Below, in pieces: positions 1-7,946 of a DNA stretch of 64,000 bases (position 1 is the stretch's first letter; the number at the start of each line of letters is the position of its first letter). Where the stretch lies: contig NZ_JARFML010000017.1 in assembly GCF_029167105.1 (NCBI RefSeq), positions 1 to 64,000 of the forward strand, read 5' to 3'. The DNA is from Bradyrhizobium yuanmingense (GTDB taxonomy: Bacteria > Pseudomonadota > Alphaproteobacteria > Rhizobiales > Xanthobacteraceae). Made by a program: the position numbers and the translations under genes. Under the pieces are notes generated by a model. The model saw only the letters and a program-made list of their open reading frames with translations, had not been told where the DNA came from and did no database searches.

Positions 1-22
1 ATCGGGAGAGGTGAACGAGCCG
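1..22. repeat. Truncated end of a bradyrhizobial-type intergenic palindromic repeat
   Basis: The first bases read as the tail of the same GGGAGAGGTGA-type repeat seen complete near 5151-5284 and 7798-7935. Only one arm lies inside the window, so the rest must lie before position 1. It sits just beyond the stop codon of the minus-strand binding-protein gene. Confidence 0.5.
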
Positions 23-30
23 CTCCGAGC

Positions 31-1260
31 CTACTCCGACATCGGCTTGTCGGAGATGTCCCAGTCTTTCCCGGTAAAGGTGGAGATGAACAGCGTCTTC
101 ATCGGCGTGTAGTCCTCGGGCGTGTAGCTGTAGGTGACGCCGTCGAGGAAATAGGGCGAGTGAAAACCTTGGAGGTTGGATGCCTGCTTCAGCACGTTGG
201 CGCGGGTGAGCTCGTTGCCGCAGCGGCGCAGGATCTCGGCCATCGTGGCGGCCTGGCCGTAGCCGGCGAAGGCGATGGTGTTGTCGGGGTCGATCGCCGG
301 CGTGTACTTCTTGCGCAGCTCCTCGAACGCAATCACGTCCGGGTCCTTCTCCCATTTCGGCAGGCCGACCTCCTTGTTGTAGCGGATCGCGACGATGCCG
401 GTGGCGTTCTCGAGGCCTGCGGCATTGAGGATCGAGCGGCCGGTGGAGCCGGCGGACAGCAGGTGCAGCGGCTTCCAGCCGAGCTCGGCCACTTTCCGGA
501 TCGACTGCGACGAGGCCTTGCCGGTCGAGATGTTGTAGAAGACGTCGGCTCCGGACTTGGAGAGATTGATGAGCTGGGAATCGACGGTCGGCTCGGTGAG
601 ATCATAGGTCTGCTCCATGATCACTTGCGCGGTGCCGCCGGCATCCGCCAGCACTTTCTTGAAGGGACCGAGGAAGTCGCGGCCGAAATCGTCGTTCTGG
701 TAGAGGATGCCGATCTTCGCGTTCGGCTTCACGCTGACGACGTGGCGCGCCAGGATGCGCGCCTCGGTCGGATAGAGCGGCAGGCCTGCCATCGTCCACT
801 TGAACTCTTTCGGATTATTCCACTTCGATGCGCCGGTGTTGAGCAGGAGCTGGGGCACGCCCTTGGAGTTCAGGTATTTGTGCACGGCGGTTTGCGGCGC
901 GGTGCCGAGCGACCCGTACAGCGCGAGCACTTCTTCCTGCTCGACCAGGCGCCGCGTCGCCTCGACGCATTTCGGCGCGCTGTAGGCGTCGTCCATGGTA
1001 AGGAACTTGACCTTGCGCCCGTTGATGCCGCCCTTCTCGTTCAGCATCTGGAAATAGGCTTCGCCGACGCGGCCGAGCACGCCGTAGAGCGAGCCGGGGC
1101 CGGAATGCGGCACGGTCTGACCGATCTTGATCTCGGTGTCGCTGGCGCCCGCGTCGTATTTCTTCTCCGCGGCCCAAACGTAAGGCGCGGGCAATGTCGA
1201 TGCAGCGATGGTGGCGAGCGCGGCGGCGCTGAAATCGCGCCGCGATGGATTCTTGGTCAT
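31..1260 (-). CDS. ABC transporter substrate-binding protein, branched-chain amino acid (LivK) type
   Basis: This is a 409-residue periplasmic binding protein of the type I, Leu/Ile/Val-binding superfamily, which captures a small solute and hands it to an ABC permease. The N-terminus carries a Tat-like signal (SRRDF followed by a hydrophobic stretch, likely cleaved after VWA). The mature part begins near KKYDAGASDTEIKIGQT, a typical opening for this family. The start at 1258-1260 is preferred over an upstream in-frame ATG because GGAG lies about eight bases before it and the signal peptide then begins correctly. No permease or ATPase genes are visible downstream on this strand within the window; they may lie before position 1, or this may be an orphan receptor. 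The ligand cannot be told from sequence; amides, urea, aromatic acids and amino acids are all known for this family. Confidence 0.9.
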   Translation of the reverse strand: MTKNPSRRDFSAAALATIAASTLPAPYVWAAEKKYDAGASDTEIKIGQTVPHSGPGSLYGVLGRVGEAYFQMLNEKGGINGRKVKFLTMDDAYSAPKCVEATRRLVEQEEVLALYGSLGTAPQTAVHKYLNSKGVPQLLLNTGASKWNNPKEFKWTMAGLPLYPTEARILARHVVSVKPNAKIGILYQNDDFGRDFLGPFKKVLADAGGTAQVIMEQTYDLTEPTVDSQLINLSKSGADVFYNISTGKASSQSIRKVAELGWKPLHLLSAGSTGRSILNAAGLENATGIVAIRYNKEVGLPKWEKDPDVIAFEELRKKYTPAIDPDNTIAFAGYGQAATMAEILRRCGNELTRANVLKQASNLQGFHSPYFLDGVTYSYTPEDYTPMKTLFISTFTGKDWDISDKPMSE

Positions 1261-1375
1261 TGTTGTTTTCTCCCTGATGCGCGCATTGTGCTGACATCGC
1301 AGCTCGGCTCGCAAGTGGGAAGTCGCAGCTTTGCGACGCAATGACGCTCAAATCGTCAGGCGTTAGCGCCTAGAC

Positions 1376-2302
1376 TCAAGTTTTCTCGGCGACGACGACG
1401 AGGCCGCGCACGGGCTCGTTGTTCTCGTTGCGCGGCGAGGCCGGCTCAAGCGTGAGAAGTTTGAGCCCGGCCTTCGCGATGGCGCCGCGCACATATTCCG
1501 CGGAATGGGCATAGCGCAGGCCGGCGCCGAGTACGATGCCGTTGCCCTCATGCGTCTCCAGGGTGCAGGCGAGCACGCCGCCCGATACGAGCACGCGCCT
1601 TACTTCGCTCAGCACCGGTGCGAGATCGGAGAGGTAGACGAACGCATCCGCAGCCACGACGAGGTTCGCGCTGGCATCCGCCTTGCCGCACAGGCCCTCG
1701 ATCATGTCGGCGACTTCGAGCTCGGCATAGAGGTTAGTCGCCCGCGCCTCCTTGATCATGCCGGGCGACAGATCGATGCCGATGAAATGATCGACCTGCT
1801 TGGCGAAGGCAGCTGCCGCGAGCCCGGTGCCGCAGCCGAGATCGATGGTGCGCTTGAAGTAGGCGGGCTTCTTGGCGGCGACGCGCGCCGCCAGCACCGC
1901 CTTGAAGATCAGCGTCGGGGCACGATAGCCGAGATCATTGATCAGCGCGTGCTCGAACCGCGGGGCGTATTGGTCGAACAGCGCCTGCACGTAAGCCTTG
2001 GGCATCTCCGCCATCTCGGTATCGCCGAGCCGCATCAGGTGCAGGCCGGCGCCGTGCTGATCCCCGGGGTCGCATCGCCGCGCTTCACGAAAGGCCGCGA
2101 TGGCCTTGTCGCGCTCGCCGAGCTGCTGACGGATCTCGCCGAGCGTGAACCAGGCCGAGGTGAAGTTGGGCGCGAGCTCGATCGCCTGCTCCAGCAGGTC
2201 CGCGGCGGCGGGCAGGTCGCCCTTGAGCTGGAGGTCGCGCGCGAACTCGAAGCGGCGGTCGGCCATGAGATCGCCGGAGGTCAGGAACAGGCGGAGCGGC
2301 AT
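1376..2302 (-). CDS. TPR-containing class I SAM-dependent methyltransferase
   Basis: About 308 residues. The first 90 or so form tetratricopeptide-like helices (AADLLEQAIELAPNF, AIAAFREARRCDPG). The rest is a Rossmann-fold methyltransferase with the SAM-binding glycine loop IDLGCGTGLAAAAF. The substrate is unknown; the architecture resembles proteins annotated as predicted TPR-repeat methyltransferases in alphaproteobacteria. I chose the ATG giving MPLRLFLTSG; an ATG 12 codons downstream (MADRRFEF) is also possible, and neither has a clear ribosome binding site. A palindromic intergenic repeat abuts the 5' end, so the promoter must lie within or beyond that element. It is transcribed away from the divergent exonuclease gene. 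Confidence 0.85.
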   Translation of the reverse strand: MPLRLFLTSGDLMADRRFEFARDLQLKGDLPAAADLLEQAIELAPNFTSAWFTLGEIRQQLGERDKAIAAFREARRCDPGDQHGAGLHLMRLGDTEMAEMPKAYVQALFDQYAPRFEHALINDLGYRAPTLIFKAVLAARVAAKKPAYFKRTIDLGCGTGLAAAAFAKQVDHFIGIDLSPGMIKEARATNLYAELEVADMIEGLCGKADASANLVVAADAFVYLSDLAPVLSEVRRVLVSGGVLACTLETHEGNGIVLGAGLRYAHSAEYVRGAIAKAGLKLLTLEPASPRNENNEPVRGLVVVAEKT

Positions 2303-2311
2303 GGAACTACT

Positions 2312-2393
2312 CGTCATTGCCGGGCTTGACCCGGCAATCCATCAAAAACAGAACTGTTTAAGAGGATGGATGCGCGGGTCAAGCCCGCGCATG
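2312..2393. repeat. Pair of intergenic palindromic repeats
   Basis: Two stem-loops lie back to back. ATTGCCGGG-CTTGA-CCCGGCAAT is at 2316-2338, and TGCGCGGG-TCAAG-CCCGCGCA is at 2371-2391. Both share the central (G)TCAAG/CTTGA(C) loop, and a related unit occurs at 15929-15951. They fill the gap between the divergent methyltransferase and exonuclease genes. Such elements are dispersed in bradyrhizobial genomes; that statement is from general knowledge. Confidence 0.75.
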
Positions 2394-2432
2394 ACAGCTT
2401 CATTTGAAGCGCCCACTTCCTATATCACCACC

Positions 2433-3470
2433 ATGCGCCCGCAAGACATCCTGCTGCCAAATGCTGCCGGCCTGTGCTGCAAGCCCGGCGGCTTCCATAT
2501 CGACCCCGTCCGTCCCGTGGAGCGGGCCGTGATCACCCACGGTCATTCCGACCATGCCCGTGCGGGCCATGGCGCGGTGCTGGCGACGCAGGAAACGCTG
2601 GACATGATGCGGCTGCGTTATGGCGAGAACTTTGCCGGCTCGACGCAAGCCATCCGCTATGGCGAGGAGATCCGGCTCGGCGACGTCAAGGTCAAGTTTC
2701 ACCCGGCCGGCCACGTGCTCGGATCGGCGCAGATCGCCGTCTCGTGCAAGGACACCTGCATCGTCGCCTCCGGCGACTACAAGGACGCGCCGGACCCGAC
2801 CTGCACGCCATTCGAGCTGGTGCCATGCGACGTCTTCATCACCGAGGCGACGTTCGGCCTGCCGGTGTTCCGGCATGGCGATGCGAGCGACGAGGTCAAG
2901 AAGCTGCTCGCTTCCGTCGCGCTGTTTCCGGAACGCGCGCATCTCGTCGGTGCCTACTCGCTCGGCAAGGCGCAGCGCGTGATCAAGCTGCTGCGTCAGG
3001 CCGGCTATGATGCGCCGATCTACCTGCATGGCGCGATGGAGACGATCACGCATTACTATCAGAGCCGCGGGATCGACCTCGGCGAGCTCAAACCAGTGAA
3101 GGGCATGAAGAAGGCGGCGCTGGCCGGCACCATCACGCTGGCGCCGCCCTCGGCCACCTCCGATCTCTGGACGCGACGCTTTCCCGATCCGGTCACCGCC
3201 TTCGCCTCGGGCTGGATGCGCGTGCGCGCCCGGGCGCGGCAGCGCGGCGTCGAGCTGCCGCTGGTGATCTCCGACCACGCCGATTGGGGCGGCCTCACCG
3301 CGACCATCGCGGCGACCGGCGCCGGAGAGATCTGGGTCACCCACGGCCAGGAAGATGCGCTGGTGCATTGGTGCCGGAGCAAAGGCCTGAAGGCGCAGCC
3401 GCTCGACCTCGTCGGCTATGGCGACGAGGAGGAGAGCGAGACGCCCATTCCGGGCGAGGCCGAAGCATGA
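2433..3470 (+). CDS. Ligase-associated DNA exonuclease (metallo-beta-lactamase/beta-CASP type)
   Basis: A 345-residue metallo-beta-lactamase-fold nuclease. The zinc-binding signature is ITHGHSDHARAGH (HxHxDH). Further family positions are PAGHVLGSAQ, SGDYKD and SDHADWGG. Proteins of this group are encoded beside ATP-dependent DNA ligases and are thought to process DNA ends or crosslinked substrates for repair. Here the stop codon overlaps the start of the ligase gene in an ATGA, so the two are almost certainly co-translated. The start is the ATG giving MRPQDILLPN, because upstream in-frame codons run through the palindromic repeats. The Lhr-like helicase and phosphoesterase often found in this operon are not next to it. 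Confidence 0.93.
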   Translation: MRPQDILLPNAAGLCCKPGGFHIDPVRPVERAVITHGHSDHARAGHGAVLATQETLDMMRLRYGENFAGSTQAIRYGEEIRLGDVKVKFHPAGHVLGSAQIAVSCKDTCIVASGDYKDAPDPTCTPFELVPCDVFITEATFGLPVFRHGDASDEVKKLLASVALFPERAHLVGAYSLGKAQRVIKLLRQAGYDAPIYLHGAMETITHYYQSRGIDLGELKPVKGMKKAALAGTITLAPPSATSDLWTRRFPDPVTAFASGWMRVRARARQRGVELPLVISDHADWGGLTATIAATGAGEIWVTHGQEDALVHWCRSKGLKAQPLDLVGYGDEEESETPIPGEAEA

Positions 3471-5128
3471 ACCGCTTCGCCGAGCTGCTCGACCGCCTCG
3501 CCTATGAGCCCGGCCGCAACAACAAGCTGCGGCTGATCACCGGTTATTTTCGCGAGGTCGGCGATCCCGACCGCGGCTATGCGCTGGCTGCGCTGACCGG
3601 CGCACTCAGCTTCAAGCACGCCAAGCCGGCGCTGATCCGCGATCTCATCGCGGCACGCACCGATGAGGTGCTGTTCGGGCTGAGCTACGACTATGTCGGC
3701 GATCTCTCCGAGACGGTGGCGCTGATGTGGCCGAAGGCGGCGCTCGCCGCCCACAACAACCCGCCGCCACCCAGCCTCACCGAAGTCGTCACCACGCTGC
3801 GCACGCTCGGCAAGACCGAGCTGCCCAGGCAGCTCGAGCGCTGGCTCGACGAGCTCGATGAGACCGGCCGCTGGGCGCTGCTGAAGCTCGTCACGGGCGC
3901 CCTTCGGATCGGCATCTCCGCGCGCCTTGCCAAGACTGCGGCCGCAGCGCTCGGCGACAAGGACCCGCACGAGGTCGAGCTGATCTGGCCGGGGCTCGTT
4001 CCGCCCTATCTCGACCTGTTCGCCTGGCTGGAAGGCCGCGATGACAAGCCCGTCAACCGCGATCCCGCGCCGTTCCGCCCTGTGATGCTGGCGCATGCGA
4101 TCGAGGATGCGGATTTCGCCGCGCTCGATCCCGCCGACTACATCGCCGAATGGAAATGGGACGGCATCCGCGTGCAGGCGGTGGCGGGGCGCGACGAGCG
4201 CGGCCATATCACCGCGCGGCTCTATTCGCGCACCGGTGAGGACATCACGGGGAGCTTTCCGGATCTCGTGCCGTCGCTGCGCCTGCCTGGCGCGATCGAC
4301 GGCGAGCTCCTGATCCTGCGCGAAGGCCGCGTCCAGAGCTTCAACGTTCTGCAGCAGCGGCTCAACCGCAAGGTCGTGTCGCCGAAGCTGATCAAGGAGT
4401 TTCCGATTCACCTGCGCGCCTACGATCTGCTCGGCGACGACGAGAACGATCTGCGCGAGCTGCCTTTCGCCGAGCGGCGCGAACGGCTGGAGCGATTCAT
4501 CGCAAAGCTCGACGATCCCCGCATCGATCTCTCGCCCACCGTTCCCTTCGATAGCTGGGAGGCGCTCACCGCCGCACGCGGCGATCCCGCCAGCGCCGGT
4601 GCCGGCGAGGATGCCGACGCCGTCGAAGGCGTCATGCTGAAGCGGCGCGATGCGCCTTATCTGCCGGGACGGCCAAAGGGGCAATGGTGGAAGTGGAAGC
4701 GCGACCCGCACATCATCGACGCCGTGCTGATGTATGCGCAGCGCGGCCACGGCAAGCGTTCGTCCTACTACTCCGACTACACCTTCGGCGTCTGGACCGA
4801 GACCGAGAATGGCGAGGAGCTGGTGCCGGTCGGAAAAGCCTATTTCGGCTTCACCGACGAGGAGCTCTTGCAGATCGACCGCTTCGTCCGCCGCAACACC
4901 ACGGAAAAATTCGGTCCCGTCCGCCACGTCGTGCACGAAGCGGACAAGGGGCTGGTGCTGGAGGTCGCCTTCGAGGGATTGCAGCGCTCGCCCAGGCACA
5001 AATCCGGCGTCGCCATGCGTTTCCCCCGCATCAGCCGCCTGCGCTGGGACAAGCCGCCGCGCGAGGCCGACCGGCTGGAAACGCTGGAGAAGATGTTGAA
5101 GGCCGAGCCGGCGGAGATCGAGGTGTGA
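3467..5128 (+). CDS. ATP-dependent DNA ligase
   Basis: 553 residues. An N-terminal helical DNA-binding domain is followed by the nucleotidyltransferase core. The AMP-accepting lysine lies in motif I, EWKWDGIR, at about residue 230, and other ligase motifs are visible (IDGELLIL, EGVMLKRRDAPYLPGRP, WWKWKRDP). It ends in an OB-fold domain. It seals nicks with ATP rather than NAD and is an accessory repair ligase next to the replicative LigA found elsewhere in such genomes. The start ATG overlaps the exonuclease stop by four bases. Length fits this bacterial ligase group, often called LigB or LigC-like; I do not assign a symbol because naming differs between species. Confidence 0.95.
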   Translation: MNRFAELLDRLAYEPGRNNKLRLITGYFREVGDPDRGYALAALTGALSFKHAKPALIRDLIAARTDEVLFGLSYDYVGDLSETVALMWPKAALAAHNNPPPPSLTEVVTTLRTLGKTELPRQLERWLDELDETGRWALLKLVTGALRIGISARLAKTAAAALGDKDPHEVELIWPGLVPPYLDLFAWLEGRDDKPVNRDPAPFRPVMLAHAIEDADFAALDPADYIAEWKWDGIRVQAVAGRDERGHITARLYSRTGEDITGSFPDLVPSLRLPGAIDGELLILREGRVQSFNVLQQRLNRKVVSPKLIKEFPIHLRAYDLLGDDENDLRELPFAERRERLERFIAKLDDPRIDLSPTVPFDSWEALTAARGDPASAGAGEDADAVEGVMLKRRDAPYLPGRPKGQWWKWKRDPHIIDAVLMYAQRGHGKRSSYYSDYTFGVWTETENGEELVPVGKAYFGFTDEELLQIDRFVRRNTTEKFGPVRHVVHEADKGLVLEVAFEGLQRSPRHKSGVAMRFPRISRLRWDKPPREADRLETLEKMLKAEPAEIEV

Positions 5129-5150
5129 ACTGTTGCCACGAAGGCGGTGC

Positions 5151-5284
5151 GCTCCCTCTCCCGCTTGCGGGAGAGCGTCGGGGAGAGGGCTGTCTCCGCG
5201 ATGGGATTGTCAAGAGAATCCCCTAGAGCAGAAAGCGCTCACCCGGCGCTACGCGCCGACCTCTCCCGCGAGCGGGAGAGGTGA
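5151..5284. repeat. Compound palindromic intergenic repeat
   Basis: Two perfect stem-loops frame about 85 bases: CTCTCCCGC-TT-GCGGGAGAG at 5156-5175 and CTCTCCCGCGAGCGGGAGAG at 5261-5280. The outer parts are also complementary to one another. The same arrangement recurs at 7798-7935 and is cut by the window start. It fills most of the gap between the ligase and the next gene and could act as a transcript-end structure. Confidence 0.75.
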
Positions 5285-5405
5285 CCGAGCCCGCGGCGCG
5301 TCTTGCCCGAATTAAACTCCGGTAACCCGATTGACGGCCCCTTGCGGGTTCCCCATGTCCCCCGCCGTGCCTATAATGGGCTCGAATCCGCTTCAGGAGT
5401 TTGCG

Positions 5406-5711
5406 ATGGTCCAAGACGTCAGAGATTTGCCGGCCGGCCGCAGCGACGGCCTGCACCGCTTTCTCGGCGGCTCGCCGCTGGCGGTCGCGTTCCGCCTGGT
5501 GCTGCTCTCGATCCTGGTCGGCGTCGTGCTGGCGACGATCGGCTTCGATCCCTGGAACATCATCCACAGCATTCGCCTGTTGTTCCAGCGGCTGTGGGAC
5601 CTCGGCTTCGACGCGGTGAACTGGCTGTGGCGCTACTTCCTGCTCGGTGCGGTCATCGTGATTCCGATCTGGCTGCTGTCGCGCGTGTTCGGCGCGCCGC
5701 GCGGCAGGTAA
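5406..5711 (+). CDS. Small two-helix membrane protein of unknown function
   Basis: 101 residues with two hydrophobic segments, roughly residues 28-48 (VAFRLVLLSILVGVVLATIG) and 78-96 (RYFLLGAVIVIPIWLLSRV). A short amphipathic region with several tryptophans lies between them. The chosen ATG has CAGGAG about six bases upstream and gives MVQDVRDLPAG. I recall proteins like this being annotated as a DUF family (possibly DUF6460) in bradyrhizobia, without a known role, but I am not certain of the number. It precedes the metallo-hydrolase gene by 27 bases and may share its transcript. Confidence 0.75.
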   Translation: MVQDVRDLPAGRSDGLHRFLGGSPLAVAFRLVLLSILVGVVLATIGFDPWNIIHSIRLLFQRLWDLGFDAVNWLWRYFLLGAVIVIPIWLLSRVFGAPRGR

Positions 5712-5738
5712 GGATCGGATTGAGGGAGTGCGCAGCCG

Positions 5739-6473
5739 ATGCAATTGCGTTTCGTCGGCTGCGGTGATGCCTTCGGCTCCGGCGGCAGGCTCAACACCTG
5801 CTTCCACGTCTCGGGGCGCGAAGCGAACTTCCTGATCGATTGCGGCGCGTCGGCGCTGCCGGCGCTGAAGCGGCTCGAGATCGATCGGGGCGACATCGAC
5901 CTGATCCTGATCACGCATTTCCACGGCGACCATTTTGCCGGCCTGCCGTTCTTTCTGCTCGACGCGCAATTCTCGCGCCGAACGCGGCCGCTGACGATCG
6001 CGGGCCCGCAAGGCATCGAGCGGCGGCTGCGCGAGGTGATGGAGGCGCTGTTCGAGCATTCCTCGAACACCAAGCAGCGCTTCGAGCTCAACGTGGTCGA
6101 GCTCGTACCCGGGCAACGCCAAAGCTTCGGCGCGGTGAATGTGACGCCCTATCCGGTGGTGCACGGCGAATCCGGCGGGCCTTTCCTCGCCTATCGCGTC
6201 GCGGCCGAGGGCCGCACGCTCGCCTACAGCGCCGATACCGAATGGACGGAGACGCTCATTCCGCTGGCGCATGGCGCGGACCTTTTCATCGCCGAGGCCT
6301 ATATGTACGAGAAGGTGGTGAAGAACCATCTCAGCCTGAAGACCTTGGAACAGCACTTGCCAGCAATCGGCGCAAAACGTCTCGTCCTCACCCATATGAG
6401 CGACGACATGCTGTCGCGCCTGGCCGAGATCGAGCACCTCGCCGCCGAAGACGGCATGGTGCTCGTGTTCTGA
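5739..6473 (+). CDS. MBL-fold metallo-hydrolase, RNase Z/ElaC-like
   Basis: 244 residues of the metallo-beta-lactamase fold. ITHFHGDHFAGLPF is the zinc motif, with later histidines in PYPVVHGESGG and LVLTHMSDDM and a metal-bridging aspartate in AYSADTEW. The layout is closest to RNase Z-like hydrolases, but the family includes phosphodiesterases and arylsulfatase-like enzymes, so tRNA 3'-processing is only one possibility. It starts with MQLRFVGCGDAFGSGGR, a characteristic opening for this subgroup. The next gene begins three bases after its stop, so it is translationally linked to the MATE exporter. Confidence 0.88.
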   Translation: MQLRFVGCGDAFGSGGRLNTCFHVSGREANFLIDCGASALPALKRLEIDRGDIDLILITHFHGDHFAGLPFFLLDAQFSRRTRPLTIAGPQGIERRLREVMEALFEHSSNTKQRFELNVVELVPGQRQSFGAVNVTPYPVVHGESGGPFLAYRVAAEGRTLAYSADTEWTETLIPLAHGADLFIAEAYMYEKVVKNHLSLKTLEQHLPAIGAKRLVLTHMSDDMLSRLAEIEHLAAEDGMVLVF

Positions 6474-6476
6474 ACG

Positions 6477-7856
6477 ATGCACGCACCGGTCCATCACCGC
6501 GTCGGCAGCCGGCAGGTCTTCGCCATCGCAGGTCCGGCGATGGTCGCGAACCTCACGACGCCGCTGATCGGCGTGGTCTCGACCACCGCGATCGGACGGC
6601 TCGACGATGCCGCGCTGCTCGGCGGCGTCGCGATGGCCTCCGTCATCTTCGACTGCCTGTTCTGGCTGTTCGGCTTCCTGCGGATGAGCACGCTGGCCTT
6701 CACTGCGCAGGCGCTCGGCGCGGGCGAGACGCGCGAGCAGACCGTGATCCTGGTGCGCGGCTTCATCGTCGCCGGCCTGATCGGCGCGACGCTGATCGTG
6801 CTGCAGCTGCCGCTGGCAGGCGCACTGTTCGACCTGATGGGCGGCAGCGATGGCGTGACGCGCGCCGCGAAGACCTATTTCATGATCCGGATCTGGTCCT
6901 CGCCCTTCGCCTTCGCCAATTACATCATCCTCGGCTGGCTGGTCGGGCAGGCCCGCGCCAATCCGGCCCTTGCGCTCCAGGTCGTCATCAACCTCGTCAA
7001 CATGGTCGCGACCATCCTGCTGGTGCTGGTCTACGACACCGGCATCGCCGGCGCGGCGATCGCCGCGCTTCTGTCCGAGACGATCGGCTTCATGCTCGGC
7101 GTGATCGTGTGCAGGCGCCATGCGGTCGGCGGTTTTGCCATACCACGCGCAACGCTGTTCGATCGCGACAAGCTGATGCGGCTCCTGGCTGTCAACACCG
7201 ACATCCTGATCCGCACCGCGGCGCTGATCGCCGTGTTCCTGTTCTTCACCGCCAAGGGCGCGCGTGCCGGCGACGTCACGCTGGCGGCGAACTCCGTGCT
7301 CAACAATTTCCTCCTGGTCAGCGCCTTCTTCCTCGACGGCCTTGCCAACGCGGCCCAGCAGCTCTGCGGCCGCGCCTTTGGCGGACGCGACGCCAAGGGA
7401 TTTGCGGATTCGACCAGGCTGGTGCTGCTCTGGGGGCTCGGCTTCGCAATCGTTGTCGCCGTGCTGTTCGCGGCGTTCGGCCCTGACATCATCAACGTCA
7501 TGACGGCGAGCGAGGACGTCCGCCGCGCGGCGCGCGAGTTCCTGCCCTTCATCGTGCTGGCGCCGGTCCCCGGCGTGTTCGCCTTCGGCTTCGACGGCAT
7601 CTATGTCGGCGCGACCTGGGCGCGGGAGATGCGCAACCTGATGCTGCTCTCGCTCGCCATCTTCTTCGCCGCCTGGCTGGCGCTGCAATCGTTCGGCAAT
7701 GCCGGCCTGTGGAGTGCGCTGATCGCGTTCTACGTCGCGCGCGGCGGCTTGCAGGGCGCAAGGTATCCGGCGCTGTACCGGGCGACGTTTTCTTCTCCTT
7801 CTCCCCGCTTGCGGGGAGAAGGTCGGGATGAGGGGGAGTCTCCTCAACGACGGTGA
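6477..7856 (+). CDS. MATE family efflux transporter
   Basis: 459 residues with about twelve membrane segments, from FAIAGPAMVANLTTPLIGVV to IFFAAWLALQSFGNAGLW. This is the multidrug and toxin extrusion pattern, also found in DinF-like proteins; such proteins export cationic or aromatic compounds using a proton or sodium gradient. The gene starts three bases after the metallo-hydrolase stop. The last twenty or so residues (reading SPSPRLRGEGRDEGES) are encoded by a palindromic intergenic repeat, so the original stop has probably been lost and the tail is not part of the fold. Confidence 0.92.
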   Translation: MHAPVHHRVGSRQVFAIAGPAMVANLTTPLIGVVSTTAIGRLDDAALLGGVAMASVIFDCLFWLFGFLRMSTLAFTAQALGAGETREQTVILVRGFIVAGLIGATLIVLQLPLAGALFDLMGGSDGVTRAAKTYFMIRIWSSPFAFANYIILGWLVGQARANPALALQVVINLVNMVATILLVLVYDTGIAGAAIAALLSETIGFMLGVIVCRRHAVGGFAIPRATLFDRDKLMRLLAVNTDILIRTAALIAVFLFFTAKGARAGDVTLAANSVLNNFLLVSAFFLDGLANAAQQLCGRAFGGRDAKGFADSTRLVLLWGLGFAIVVAVLFAAFGPDIINVMTASEDVRRAAREFLPFIVLAPVPGVFAFGFDGIYVGATWAREMRNLMLLSLAIFFAAWLALQSFGNAGLWSALIAFYVARGGLQGARYPALYRATFSSPSPRLRGEGRDEGESPQRR

Positions 7857-7935
7857 GAGTTGGATTCGCGGAGAGTCCCCCTCACCCGGAATTTGCTTTC
7901 GCAAATTCCGGCCTCTCCCCGCACGCGGGGAGAGG
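7798..7935. repeat. Compound palindromic repeat overlapping the end of the MATE gene
   Basis: Stem-loops CTCCCCGC-TT-GCGGGGAG, GGAATTTGC-TTTC-GCAAATTCC and CTCCCCGCACGCGGGGAG lie in order. An outer imperfect inverted repeat links GAGGGGGAGTCTCC with GGAGAGTCCCCCTC. It is the same family as at 5151-5284 and separates the convergent MATE and pyrD genes. Its left third is translated as the C-terminus of the transporter. Confidence 0.75.
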
Positions 7936-7946
7936 CGAAGGATGCC

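Noticed and set aside
3416..4999. Minus-strand open frame of 527 codons opposite the DNA ligase
   Set aside because: Mirror of ligase codons with no recognisable domain.
5133..5315. Short plus-strand frame between the ligase and the small membrane protein
   Set aside because: It consists of the palindromic repeat translated.
5223..7904. Minus-strand open frame of 893 codons opposite the metallo-hydrolase and MATE genes
   Set aside because: It is very rich in Arg, Gln, His, Asp and Glu with no domain or membrane pattern, as expected from the complement of GC-rich codons, and it runs through intergenic repeats.
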